From Amulumruptor sp947039275 (GTDB lineage Bacteria > Bacteroidota > Bacteroidia > Bacteroidales > Muribaculaceae), in NCBI GenBank assembly GCA_947039275.1, contig CAMQYL010000005.1:49449-113448 (forward strand): a DNA stretch of 64,000 nucleotides, read 5' to 3'. Under the pieces are notes generated by a model, which ran no database searches, was not told where the DNA came from, and saw only the letters and a list, made by a program, of their open reading frames with translations. This document shows, one piece after another, positions 8,125 to 15,621 of the stretch (the first letter of the stretch is position 1; every line of letters begins with the position of its first letter). Position numbers and translations under genes: made by a program.

Positions 8125-8880
8125 ATGGAAAATTCAATAAGCGTAAACTTGAAAATATGGCGTCAGCGCAGCCCCAAAGAGAAGGGCGCGTTCGTCACCT
8201 ACCATCTTGACAACGTATCTACCGGTTCCAGCTTCCTTGAGATGCTCGATATGCTCAACCAGCAGCTCGTAGACAAAGGCGAAGAGCCTGTAGTATTTGA
8301 CAGCGACTGCCGTGAGGGCATCTGCGGTATGTGCTCGCTCTACATCAACGGACATCCCCACGGTCCGGTGCAGGGCATCACTACATGCCAGCTCCACATG
8401 CGCAAGTTCAAGGACGGCGACACCATCACAATCGAGCCTTGGCGTTCGGCTGCATTCCCTGTGATCCGTGACCTCATGGTCAACCGCAATGCCTTTGACC
8501 AGATCCAGCAGGCTGGCGGTTATGTATCATTTAACTGCGGCGGCGCTCCCGATGCCAACAACATCCCCATCAGCAAGGAAATCGCCGACATGGCTATGGA
8601 CTCTGCTACCTGCATCGGCTGCGGCGCATGTGTGGCAGCCTGCAAAAACGGTTCGGCAATGCTGTTCGTAGGTGCCAAGGTCAGCCAGTTCGCGCTGCTG
8701 CCCCAGGGACACCCCGAACGTGCCCGTCGCGCCCGTGCCATGGTGCGCAAGATGGACGAACTGGGCTTCGGCAACTGCACCAACACCGGAGCATGCGCAG
8801 CCGAGTGCCCCAAAAACGTGCCTCTGAGCAACATCGCCCGCCTCAACCGCGAGTTCGAGAAAGCAAAATTTGCTGACTAA
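8125..8880 (+). CDS. sdhB: Succinate dehydrogenase/fumarate reductase iron-sulfur subunit
   Basis: The 251-residue protein carries all three cluster sites in order: a plant-type [2Fe-2S] site with C62, C67, C70 and C88 (DCREGICGMCSLY and TTC); a [4Fe-4S] site with C163, C166, C169 and the downstream C228 region (CIGCGACVAAC); and a third cluster formed by C173, C218 and C224 (NCTNTGACAAECP). These clusters relay electrons between the SdhA flavin and the SdhC haems. The gene ends the operon and is followed by a hairpin at 8927-8959. Confidence 0.97.
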   Translation: MENSISVNLKIWRQRSPKEKGAFVTYHLDNVSTGSSFLEMLDMLNQQLVDKGEEPVVFDSDCREGICGMCSLYINGHPHGPVQGITTCQLHMRKFKDGDTITIEPWRSAAFPVIRDLMVNRNAFDQIQQAGGYVSFNCGGAPDANNIPISKEIADMAMDSATCIGCGACVAACKNGSAMLFVGAKVSQFALLPQGHPERARRARAMVRKMDELGFGNCTNTGACAAECPKNVPLSNIARLNREFEKAKFAD

Positions 8881-8926
8881 GTATCTGACCTAAAGGGAGC
8901 GCACTGCTTCCCAGCATCAATATCGC

Positions 8927-8959
8927 CAATGGCTGCGGCTTCAGTGTCGCAGCCATTGC
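8927..8959 (+). terminator. Hairpin after sdhB, probable terminator
   Basis: An 11-bp perfect stem (CAATGGCTGCG with CGCAGCCATTG) encloses an 11-nt loop, 46 bp after the sdhB stop. It is followed by CTGTTACTAT, which is only weakly T-rich, so termination may be partial. Confidence 0.55.
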
Positions 8960-8971
8960 TGTTACTATACC

Positions 8972-9003
8972 ATTGATGATTAGAGGTTGTTTTGCTATAT
9001 TTG
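8972..9003 (+). promoter_or_regulatory. Promoter of the DUF4405 gene
   Basis: TATATTTG at 8996-9003 matches the TAnnTTTG box exactly, with ATTG (one mismatch to TTTG) at 8972-8975, 20 bp upstream. The ATG at 9021 would lie close behind the start site. Confidence 0.65.
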
Positions 9004-9020
9004 CAGAAAACGTATAAGAT

Positions 9021-9455
9021 ATGACACAAGGTAATACATTAAAAAAGACGGTCGACACGACGCTATGTGTGACTTTCATTCTCGTACTGGCAACAGGCAT
9101 AATGCTGCATCTCAAGAGCCACGGCATACTGATACAGCCACGCCCAGTGCTCAAAGCTATCCATTATATTCTTGGATTCCTGATGACAGCATGCATGGCT
9201 TTCCATGCCACGGTATATTTCAAGCCGTTGATTGCCATGCAGAGCCGGCACAGATGGTTCTGCACTGACACATGGATTTTGTTGGTCTTTTTCATCGCCG
9301 TTCTGGCAACAGGTCTCGTCAAGCTGCTTTCCCCTGTCAAGATACCCCACCTGGGTCTATGGCACTACATACTCGGACTGATTATGTCAGCGGCAGCTAT
9401 CATACATCTCTGGATAGCCCTGCCCTACCTCCTCGACAAATACCACCGCCGATAG
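9021..9455 (+). CDS. DUF4405 four-helix membrane protein
   Basis: The 144-residue protein has four hydrophobic helices. Histidines lie within or next to them (HLKSHG, HYILGF, FHATVYF, LWHYILG, IIHLWI), the pattern of a small di-haem cytochrome b-like bundle. DUF4405 proteins are described as membrane partners of extracytoplasmic electron transfer, often with flavinylated proteins. It has its own promoter and sits behind the sdh operon, so a role in quinol-linked electron transfer is plausible but not shown. Start chosen: ATG 18 bp after the promoter box. Confidence 0.75.
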   Translation: MTQGNTLKKTVDTTLCVTFILVLATGIMLHLKSHGILIQPRPVLKAIHYILGFLMTACMAFHATVYFKPLIAMQSRHRWFCTDTWILLVFFIAVLATGLVKLLSPVKIPHLGLWHYILGLIMSAAAIIHLWIALPYLLDKYHRR

Positions 9456-9508
9456 GCAGGGACATGGAGAAATGCCGATTCCTTAACGAACATGGAAATC
9501 ACATGGAC

Positions 9509-9586
9509 GTAGGGACGCGGCGTGCCGCGTCAACGTATCAAGGCTGATAAGCAGGTGCTTGATGACGCGGCACGCCGCGTCCCTAC
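9509..9586. repeat. Family C palindrome doublet (GC-type arms)
   Basis: Two 23-bp arms (9509-9531 and 9564-9586) are perfect inverted copies. Each starts from the outside with GTAGGGAC and contains its own hairpin (GACGCGGC with GCCGCGTC). The spacer is 32 bp. The outward GTAG tag plus hairpin, in inverted pairs, is the REPIN layout. It is 53 bp behind the DUF4405 stop. Confidence 0.9.
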
Positions 9587-9665
9587 TTCTGGTCAATCTT
9601 TTGCTGCGTGTGCCTGACGAGATGAGATTATCTCGATCTGCTATTCTAAAGCACTTATAACTCTT

Positions 9666-9751
9666 GTAGGGACATGCCGTGGCATGTCTGCTTTCAGCAG
9701 CACTTGCAAATGCAACGCCTGATGGGCGGACATGCCACGGCATGTCCCTAC
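9666..9751. repeat. Family C palindrome doublet (AT-type arms)
   Basis: Arms 9666-9688 and 9729-9751 are perfect 23-bp inverted copies beginning GTAGGGAC, with the inner hairpin GACATGCC/GGCATGTC. The 40-bp spacer differs from those of the other copies. Confidence 0.9.
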
Positions 9752-9799
9752 ACTTCTACGATTCCCCTTACATAACAGCAAAAGATTGACCAGTAGTAG

Positions 9800-9811
9800 C
9801 CGCGTCCCTAC
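9800..9811 (-). repeat. Family C fragment
   Basis: GTAGGGACGCGG read on the minus strand, 17 bp downstream of the topB stop. It is the first half of a GC-type arm without its hairpin partner, apparently a decayed copy. The rest of 9456-9828 holds only the two doublets and AT-rich filler. Confidence 0.6.
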
Positions 9812-9828
9812 AAATATGCTCGTTTCCA

Positions 9829-11886
9829 TCATGCCGTAGGGGGATTTTTGCGGAGGGTGGTGGCGAGGCGTGCGGGGGTGAGGTCGGCGGGGTAGGTGTC
9901 AAAGGGGAGGCGCAAGGGGCAGCCCTCGGCATAGCGTGAGCATCCGTAGGCTGTGCGGCCTTTGAGCAAATGGCCTTCGCTGCAGAGGGGGCACTTTATG
10001 TCTTCGAGCTTGCGTACACGCGGAGCTGACTGTTTGCGCGGCTTCTTTGGCTTCTCAGCTTCGGATGCCTTTGGCTCTGGCTTCTCGGCTGCCGTGGCGA
10101 TGGTGCGTCCTGAATTGTCAGACAGCACATTGATGACAGTCTGATTGACCATCTGCTTCAGTTCGGCAATGAAATCGGCAGGGGCGTAGTCACCACGCTC
10201 GATGCGGCGCAGTTTGCTCTCCCACAGACCGGTGAGTTTTGCGCTCTTGAGGAGCGGCTCATTGATGGTGGCTATGAGGTCTATACCAGCCTGCGAGGGA
10301 AGTATGGATTTGCGCTGGCGGTAGATATATTTACGCTTGAACAGCGTCTCTATGATGGAAGCACGTGTAGATGGACGTCCGATACCGTTTTCTTTCATCG
10401 CTTCGCGCAGAGTCTCATCCTCTACCGTGCGCCCCGCCCCTTCCATGGCACGGAGCAGGGAGCCTTCGGTATATGGCTTGGGGGGTTGTGTGGCTTTCTT
10501 GAGCAGCGACGGCTCATGGGGACCGTGCTCGCCTACGGCCATTTCGGGCATAGCCGCATTCTCGGCATCGTCACTGCCATCAGTCGGAGCTTCCTTGGCA
10601 TCAGAAGCGTATACATTGCGCCACCCAGGCTCAGTAATGACCTTGCCTGTGGCTTTGAACTCCACTTCGGCAGCCTTAGCCATGACTGTCGTGGAGTTGA
10701 AGATGCAATCGGGATAGAACGCAGCGATGAACCTGCGGGCTATCAGATGGTAGAGCTTCTTTTCATCGCCGACAAGCACCGTAGGCGATTGACCTGTAGG
10801 TATTATGGCGTGGTGGTCGGTGACCTTGGCGTTGTCAAAGACCTTCTTGCTCTTGGGCAGCCTCGAAGCGAGCACCGGAGCAGTCAAAGCCGCATACGGA
10901 GTCATACGCCGCAGTATGTCAGGAATCTTGGGATACAAGTCCTCGCTAAGATAGGTGGTGTCGACACGCGGATAGGTGGTCACTTTCTTCTCGTAGAGCG
11001 TCTGTATGAGCCGAAGAGTATCGTCGGCACTCCACCCCCACTTTTTGTTGCACTCTACCTGGAGCGATGTCAGGTCAAACAAGCGCGACGGTGCCTCGCG
11101 CCCTTTCTTATCCTGCACATCAGTGATATAGAGGTCTACTCCGGCTATGGACTGCGCGGCGCGGTTGGCATCATCCTCCGAGGTATATCGCCCCTTGGTG
11201 GAATTGAAAGTGACGCCTCTATATAGTGTCTTGACTTCCCAATAGTCCTCAGGACGGAAATTCTGTATCTCAAGGTGGCGGTTGACGATCAGAGCCAGGG
11301 TCGGAGTCTGGACACGTCCCACCGACAGCACCCCTGCACCCTGACCGTAGCGGAGCGAGTATAGGCGCGTGGCGTTCATGCCAAGCAGCCAGTCGCCTAT
11401 GGCACGTGACAGTCCGGCATAATAAAGATTGTCGAAGTCAGCCTGCGGACGCAGATGTGCGAATCCTTCGCGTATGGCATCGTCGGTCAGCGACGAAATC
11501 CACAACCGTTTCACCGGGCAACTGACCGAAGCCTTCTGCATCACCCACCGCTGTATGAGCTCTCCCTCCTGTCCGGCATCACCGCAGTTGACGACCTCCT
11601 CAGCCTCAGAGATAAGAGTCTCGATGACATGAAACTGCCGGCGGTAGCTGTCGTTGTCGATGAGCTTGATGCCGAATCCAGCCGGTATCATCGGCAACGC
11701 ACCGAGAGCCCACCGCTTCCATGCCGGAGTGTAGTCATGCGGCTCCTTGAGGGTACAGAGATGCCCGAAAGTCCATGTGACCTTCCAGCCCACCCCCTCA
11801 TAATATCCGTCACGGCGCGTCGAAGCCCCGAGTATCTTGGCGATATCGGCAGCTACTGAAGGTTTCTCGGTGATGCAGAGTTTCAT
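9829..11886 (-). CDS. topB: DNA topoisomerase III (type IA)
   Basis: The 685-residue protein has an N-terminal TOPRIM domain (EKPSVAADIAKILGA at the start and the acidic GDAGQEGELI motif near residue 100), the type IA core, and the active-site tyrosine Y305 in VTTYPRVDT, where the enzyme attaches to the 5' end of the cut strand. A C-terminal zinc-ribbon (CPLCSEGH...YGCSRYAEGCP) lies near residues 635-665, preceded by a lysine/proline-rich linker. It decatenates and relaxes negatively supercoiled DNA. Chromosomal and conjugative-element copies both occur in Bacteroidales; no transfer genes surround this one, so it is probably chromosomal. Confidence 0.95.
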   Translation of the reverse strand: MKLCITEKPSVAADIAKILGASTRRDGYYEGVGWKVTWTFGHLCTLKEPHDYTPAWKRWALGALPMIPAGFGIKLIDNDSYRRQFHVIETLISEAEEVVNCGDAGQEGELIQRWVMQKASVSCPVKRLWISSLTDDAIREGFAHLRPQADFDNLYYAGLSRAIGDWLLGMNATRLYSLRYGQGAGVLSVGRVQTPTLALIVNRHLEIQNFRPEDYWEVKTLYRGVTFNSTKGRYTSEDDANRAAQSIAGVDLYITDVQDKKGREAPSRLFDLTSLQVECNKKWGWSADDTLRLIQTLYEKKVTTYPRVDTTYLSEDLYPKIPDILRRMTPYAALTAPVLASRLPKSKKVFDNAKVTDHHAIIPTGQSPTVLVGDEKKLYHLIARRFIAAFYPDCIFNSTTVMAKAAEVEFKATGKVITEPGWRNVYASDAKEAPTDGSDDAENAAMPEMAVGEHGPHEPSLLKKATQPPKPYTEGSLLRAMEGAGRTVEDETLREAMKENGIGRPSTRASIIETLFKRKYIYRQRKSILPSQAGIDLIATINEPLLKSAKLTGLWESKLRRIERGDYAPADFIAELKQMVNQTVINVLSDNSGRTIATAAEKPEPKASEAEKPKKPRKQSAPRVRKLEDIKCPLCSEGHLLKGRTAYGCSRYAEGCPLRLPFDTYPADLTPARLATTLRKNPPTA

Positions 11887-11952
11887 TTATGGATTGCAAT
11901 AGGGATGGTTATGGACTTGCAGGAATGGTGTTGCAGAACTGGATATTCATTT

Positions 11953-12043
11953 GTAGGGACATGCCATGGCATGTCTGAAAATACCATCCGATAGTGGATT
12001 AATCCACCGGGGCATCGGCTGACATGCCATGGCATGTCCCTAC
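11953..12043. repeat. Family C palindrome doublet between topB and mazG
   Basis: Arms 11953-11975 and 12021-12043 are perfect 23-bp inverted copies with outward GTAGGGAC tags. The 45-bp spacer contains a nested TGGATTAATCCA palindrome and CCGAT/ATCGG. It occupies most of the 216-bp gap between mazG and topB. Confidence 0.9.
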
Positions 12044-12102
12044 AAAGTAATGATTTTCCACATTTACGACACATTATTACATTACGTAACGTTAACCGGT
12101 CC

Positions 12103-12906
12103 CTACGATTGACTGGTCGTAGCTGTTTTCGCATCGGACCAGAGGGCATCCATCTCGGCGAGGGTCATGTCGCTGAGGGACCGTCCCTGAGCCTTGGCTG
12201 CTGCTTCGATGTGGTTGAATCGGCTGATGAATTTGCGGTTTGTGCGCTCCAGAGCCGTGTCAGGATTGATGCCATAGACACGCGCGAGATTTACGAGGCT
12301 GAAGAGCATGTCGCCCAGTTCCGCCTCCATGGCATCATGGTCACCCTTTGCCACTTCCGCCTCAAACTCGGAGGTCTCCTCGCGCACCTTGTCCCACACC
12401 TGCTCCTTTTCGTCCCAGTCGAAACCCACATGGGCTGCCTTCTCCTGGATGCGGAAAGCCTTGACCAGAGACGGCAGCGATACAGGGACACCAGCGAGGA
12501 CAGTGCGGTTGCCGCCCTTCTCACGGAGCTTGAGCTGTTCCCAGTTCTGCATCACTTCGCCGGCATCGTTGACCTTGCAACGCTCACCGAACACATGAGG
12601 ATGACGGAAAATCAGTTTGTCATTAAGGGCATCACAGACATCAGCGATGTCAAATGCGTCCTTTTCCTCCCCGATTTTGGCATAGAAAAGCACATGAAGC
12701 AATACATCGCCCAGCTCCTTGCGTATGTTGACATCATCCTCTGCCAGAAGAGCGTCACACAGCTCGTAGACCTCCTCTATGGTGTTAGGTCGAAGGGATT
12801 CGTTGGTCTGCACACGGTCCCAGGGACATTTGACCCTCAGCTCGTCAAGGGTATCGATGACACGTCCGAGAGCCTCTATTTTTTCTTGTCGTGTATGTTG
12901 CGGCAT
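12103..12906 (-). CDS. mazG: Nucleoside triphosphate pyrophosphohydrolase MazG
   Basis: The 267-residue protein has the two tandem MazG domains of the E. coli-type enzyme. Domain 1 carries CPWDRVQT, the EExxE metal motif in NTIEEVYELCDAL and KELGDVLLHVLFYA; domain 2 carries HVGFDWDE, EETSEFEAEV and ELGDMLFSLVNLAR. The enzyme hydrolyses NTPs and dNTPs to monophosphate plus pyrophosphate, cleaning non-canonical nucleotides and, in E. coli, moderating (p)ppGpp levels. It is transcribed toward topB, with the palindrome doublet between them. Confidence 0.95.
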   Translation of the reverse strand: MPQHTRQEKIEALGRVIDTLDELRVKCPWDRVQTNESLRPNTIEEVYELCDALLAEDDVNIRKELGDVLLHVLFYAKIGEEKDAFDIADVCDALNDKLIFRHPHVFGERCKVNDAGEVMQNWEQLKLREKGGNRTVLAGVPVSLPSLVKAFRIQEKAAHVGFDWDEKEQVWDKVREETSEFEAEVAKGDHDAMEAELGDMLFSLVNLARVYGINPDTALERTNRKFISRFNHIEAAAKAQGRSLSDMTLAEMDALWSDAKTATTSQS

Positions 12907-13074
12907 GATCAGTATATTTATAACTCTATGGCAAAGTTAGAAAATTTTCATCTCTGTTTTAACATCAATACATCTTTAAAATAGCTTCAAGAGGCAGCCA
13001 TACCCTCATAAAAACTGTTATGCAACATATTTTTGCAAAATTTTTCGCAATCACTATAAATCATCGCAAAAATG

Positions 13075-13106
13075 TTTCTCCATTTCATAATTTTTCACTA
13101 ATTTTG
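13075..13106 (+). promoter_or_regulatory. Candidate promoter of the fimbrial operon
   Basis: TAATTTTG at 13099-13106 matches TAnnTTTG; TTTC at 13075-13078, 20 bp upstream, is one mismatch from TTTG. A start here gives a leader of about 260 nt that would include the tandem repeat (13166-13218) and both palindromes (13275-13315). Confidence 0.5.
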
Positions 13107-13165
13107 CAATCGGAAATATTATACAGAGTACATCAATACGGCAGATAGTCTACATCTCTGCCTGC

Positions 13166-13218
13166 AATCGCATTCCGCTCTCAATTCTGACAAATCGCAT
13201 TCCGCTCTCAATTCTGAC
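13166..13218 (+). repeat. Tandem direct repeat, 27-bp period
   Basis: A 26-bp unit beginning AATCGCATTCCGCTCTCAAT occurs at 13166-13191 and again, without mismatch, at 13193-13218. It is in the long leader of the fimbrial operon and could be a pair of regulator sites or a slippage duplication. Confidence 0.85.
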
Positions 13219-13274
13219 GATACATTGCAGTAATCTTGCTTCCCCAAAAAGCATCATACAAGCAGTCTTAATAA

Positions 13275-13315
13275 TATAAACATGGCATGCCATGTTTATA
13301 TCCCCTATAGGGGAT
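13275..13315. promoter_or_regulatory. Two adjacent perfect palindromes upstream of the fimbrial operon
   Basis: A 26-bp perfect palindrome centred on GGCATGCC (13275-13300, core AAACATGGCATGCCATGTTT) shares one base with a 16-bp perfect palindrome ATCCCCTATAGGGGAT (13300-13315). They end 58 bp before the first fimbrial gene. They may be operators for dimeric regulators or RNA hairpins in the leader; there is no T-tract, so ordinary termination is unlikely. Apart from these and the tandem repeat, 12907-13373 is AT-rich with no gene. Confidence 0.7.
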
Positions 13316-13373
13316 AGATTTCCACTCTCTTGCATATAAACATACATATTTATATATACTTCTTACCGTCATT

Positions 13374-13997
13374 ATGAAATTTCGTCAATGGATTGTGCTG
13401 ACCGCACTCCTGATGGTTACAACTACAGCTCTCAACGCACAGACAGCCGCTGTCAAGACCAACCTCATCGGCTGGGCAACCACCAATCTCAACATCGGAG
13501 CCGAACTCGGTGTGGGGCGCAAGTCGACCGTGCAGATATTCGGTACGCTCAACCCCTGGGATTTCGGAGATCTCAAGCGCTACCGCTTCTGGAACGTCAT
13601 GCCTGAATACCGTTATTTCTTTTGCGAGAAGTTCAACGGACATTTTGTGGGTATACACGCTCTCGGCGGCCAGTACAACATGCGTAACGTCAAATTTCCG
13701 CCGATAGGCTCTGCAAGCGGATTCCCCGACCTGACCAACGAGGAAAACGGGCCTATGATGACCAACGACGGGGTCATGAAAGCTCGTCATGTGGAAGGCT
13801 GGTATGTCGGAGCCGGATTGACCTACGGCTACCAGTGGATGCTCAGCAAGCGGTGGAACCTTGAAGCCGAGATTGGCGCAGGATACGCCTACTCACCCCT
13901 CAAACTGTATGGTCGCTGCAACACCCTCATCGAAGAGAAGAAAATCAGCTACTTCGGACTGACCAAAGTAGGCTTGAGCATCATGTACATGTTCTGA
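13374..13997 (+). CDS. DUF3575 outer-membrane-type protein of the fimbrial locus
   Basis: The 207-residue protein has a Sec signal peptide (LTALLMVTTTALNAQ, cleavage likely after residue 22) and the DUF3575 pattern KTNLIGWATTNLNIGAELGVGRKSTVQ followed by alternating aromatic/hydrophobic strands, ending in a terminal aromatic (YMF) typical of beta-barrels. DUF3575 genes commonly open Mfa/FimA-type fimbrial operons in Bacteroidales, but the role is unknown. It overlaps nothing; the next signal-peptide start is 63 bp downstream. Confidence 0.8.
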   Translation: MKFRQWIVLTALLMVTTTALNAQTAAVKTNLIGWATTNLNIGAELGVGRKSTVQIFGTLNPWDFGDLKRYRFWNVMPEYRYFFCEKFNGHFVGIHALGGQYNMRNVKFPPIGSASGFPDLTNEENGPMMTNDGVMKARHVEGWYVGAGLTYGYQWMLSKRWNLEAEIGAGYAYSPLKLYGRCNTLIEEKKISYFGLTKVGLSIMYMF

Positions 13998-14059
13998 TGC
14001 TACTCATCCCACACCCATTATATCGCACACATCCAACGAAGCAATACATTCATAACATC

Positions 14060-15511
14060 ATGAATATCAAGCATATCGCACTCTCACTGGCAGCAGTGGC
14101 AGCCATCATGCCCACTGCCATGGCGGGACAAAAAAACCAGGCAACACTCCAGGCTGTGAAATTTTCCAATGTCGACCTTGTGCGCAAGGGCGATAAGATG
14201 ACCGTGACCTTTGACGTGGATGTCACAGACCTGAAACTCAAGCGTGACCAGCAGATCATCTATACCCCCGTGCTCGTAGGAGAAGGGGATTCTATAGCAT
14301 TCGGCAAGATTGTGCTCAACGGCCGCAACGTAGCCCTCAAAGAGGAGCGTGAACCCCAGCGTCGCATAGCCGGAGCCAATACCATGCGCCGCTACAACGG
14401 AACCGCCCAGACAGTCAATGTATCAGAGACTGTACCCTTTGCCGAGTGGATGAACTACTCCAAGCTCTACCTCGCCGAAGACCTCTGCGGATGCGGCACA
14501 CTCCAGGACCAGGACCGCGTGCCGGTAGGCGAATTTGACAACCGCCCCGCGCCTAAGCCATCCATGACATTCGTCACCCCCAAGGCAGAGGCTGTCAAGG
14601 CACGTGCCGAAAAAGGCTCGGCATTCGTGGACTATGTGGTCAACAAGACCAACATCCTCCCCGACTACCGCGGCAACCGTAAGGAGATTGCCAAGATTGT
14701 AGCGACAATTGACCTCGTGAAGAACGACCCCAACGTCTCCATCACCGAAATCAACATACACGGCTACGCATCGCCCGAAGGTCCGTATGACAACAACACA
14801 CGCCTCGCCAACGGTCGTGCCGCCTCGCTCAAAGAATATGTCCGCAGTCTCTATACGCTGCCCGAAAACATTTTCACCTCCAACGCCACTCCTGAGGACT
14901 GGGAAGGTCTGCGCCGCCTGGTAGTTGGCAGCGACCTCAAGGAGAAGACCGAAATACTCGCCCTCATAGACGATACCGCCATGGATCCCGATGCCAAGGA
15001 CCACGAGATACGCCGCCGTTTCCCTCAGACCTATCAGTTCATGCTTAAAAACTGGTATCCCGGTCTGCGCCACTCTGACTACACCGTCAGCTACGTGGTG
15101 CGCCCATTCACCGTCGAGGAGACCAAGGAAATCATGCTCAAGACCCCCAAGCAGGTCAGCCTGAACGAGATGTTCCTCGTGGCAAAGACACTGCAGCCCG
15201 GATCTCCTGAGTTCAACGAAGTCATGGACATCGCCGTGGCTACCTACCCCGACGACGAGACCGCCAACCTCAACGCCGCATGCGCCGCCCTCAACGACCA
15301 GAACTGGGACAAGGCTGAGAACTACCTCCGTAAAGCCGGCAACACCCCCGAGGCAGCCCATGCCCGCGGTGTCCTGGCAATGAACCGCGGGGAATATGAT
15401 CAGGCAGAACGCTACCTCACCGAAGCCAAGAACGCCGGCATAGCATCAGCTGAGACCAACCTCGAGATTCTCGAGCGTCTCCGCCGCCTCGCCCGCCAAA
15501 ACCAGGAATAA
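14060..15511 (+). CDS. DUF3868 / OmpA-like protein with C-terminal TPRs
   Basis: The 483-residue protein is annotated from the ATG at 14060 because it opens a clear signal peptide (MNIKHIALSLAAVAA...AMAG); the frame extends 21 codons further upstream without one. The N-terminal about 120 residues fit DUF3868. A central OmpA-like peptidoglycan-binding region follows (ITEINIHGYASPEGPYDNN and RAASLKEYV), with a long insertion, and a C-terminal helical region with TPR-like repeats (ANLNAACAALNDQNWDKAENYLRKAG; EYDQAERYLTEAKNAG). Such proteins accompany fimbrial operons and may link the fimbrial base to the cell wall; that is inference from domains and context. Confidence 0.8.
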   Translation: MNIKHIALSLAAVAAIMPTAMAGQKNQATLQAVKFSNVDLVRKGDKMTVTFDVDVTDLKLKRDQQIIYTPVLVGEGDSIAFGKIVLNGRNVALKEEREPQRRIAGANTMRRYNGTAQTVNVSETVPFAEWMNYSKLYLAEDLCGCGTLQDQDRVPVGEFDNRPAPKPSMTFVTPKAEAVKARAEKGSAFVDYVVNKTNILPDYRGNRKEIAKIVATIDLVKNDPNVSITEINIHGYASPEGPYDNNTRLANGRAASLKEYVRSLYTLPENIFTSNATPEDWEGLRRLVVGSDLKEKTEILALIDDTAMDPDAKDHEIRRRFPQTYQFMLKNWYPGLRHSDYTVSYVVRPFTVEETKEIMLKTPKQVSLNEMFLVAKTLQPGSPEFNEVMDIAVATYPDDETANLNAACAALNDQNWDKAENYLRKAGNTPEAAHARGVLAMNRGEYDQAERYLTEAKNAGIASAETNLEILERLRRLARQNQE

Positions 15512-15621
15512 CCCTCGCTCCCCCTTAAAGTCCTTAAATACCTTAATCACCTTAAGGACTCCCCACAGCAATCAAAAAATCCACTCATAAATCATAATCC
15601 ATTTCCAACTTAATCAACTCT

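Noticed and set aside
9641..9832. 63-codon minus-strand open frame across a family C doublet (and a similar one at 51623-52021)
   Set aside because: The shared peptide words derive from the palindromic arms; spacers do not match and no gene features accompany them.
9829..11886. topB as a marker of a conjugative element
   Set aside because: No relaxase, tra, integrase or mobilisation genes flank it; mazG and sdh are its neighbours.
13166..13218. Possible CRISPR array
   Set aside because: Only two copies with a 1-bp interval, so there are no spacers, and no cas genes are in the window.
13275..13315. Invertible promoter switch of the fimbrial operon
   Set aside because: The palindromes abut each other and do not flank a promoter; no second inverted copy is found within the region and no recombinase gene is nearby.
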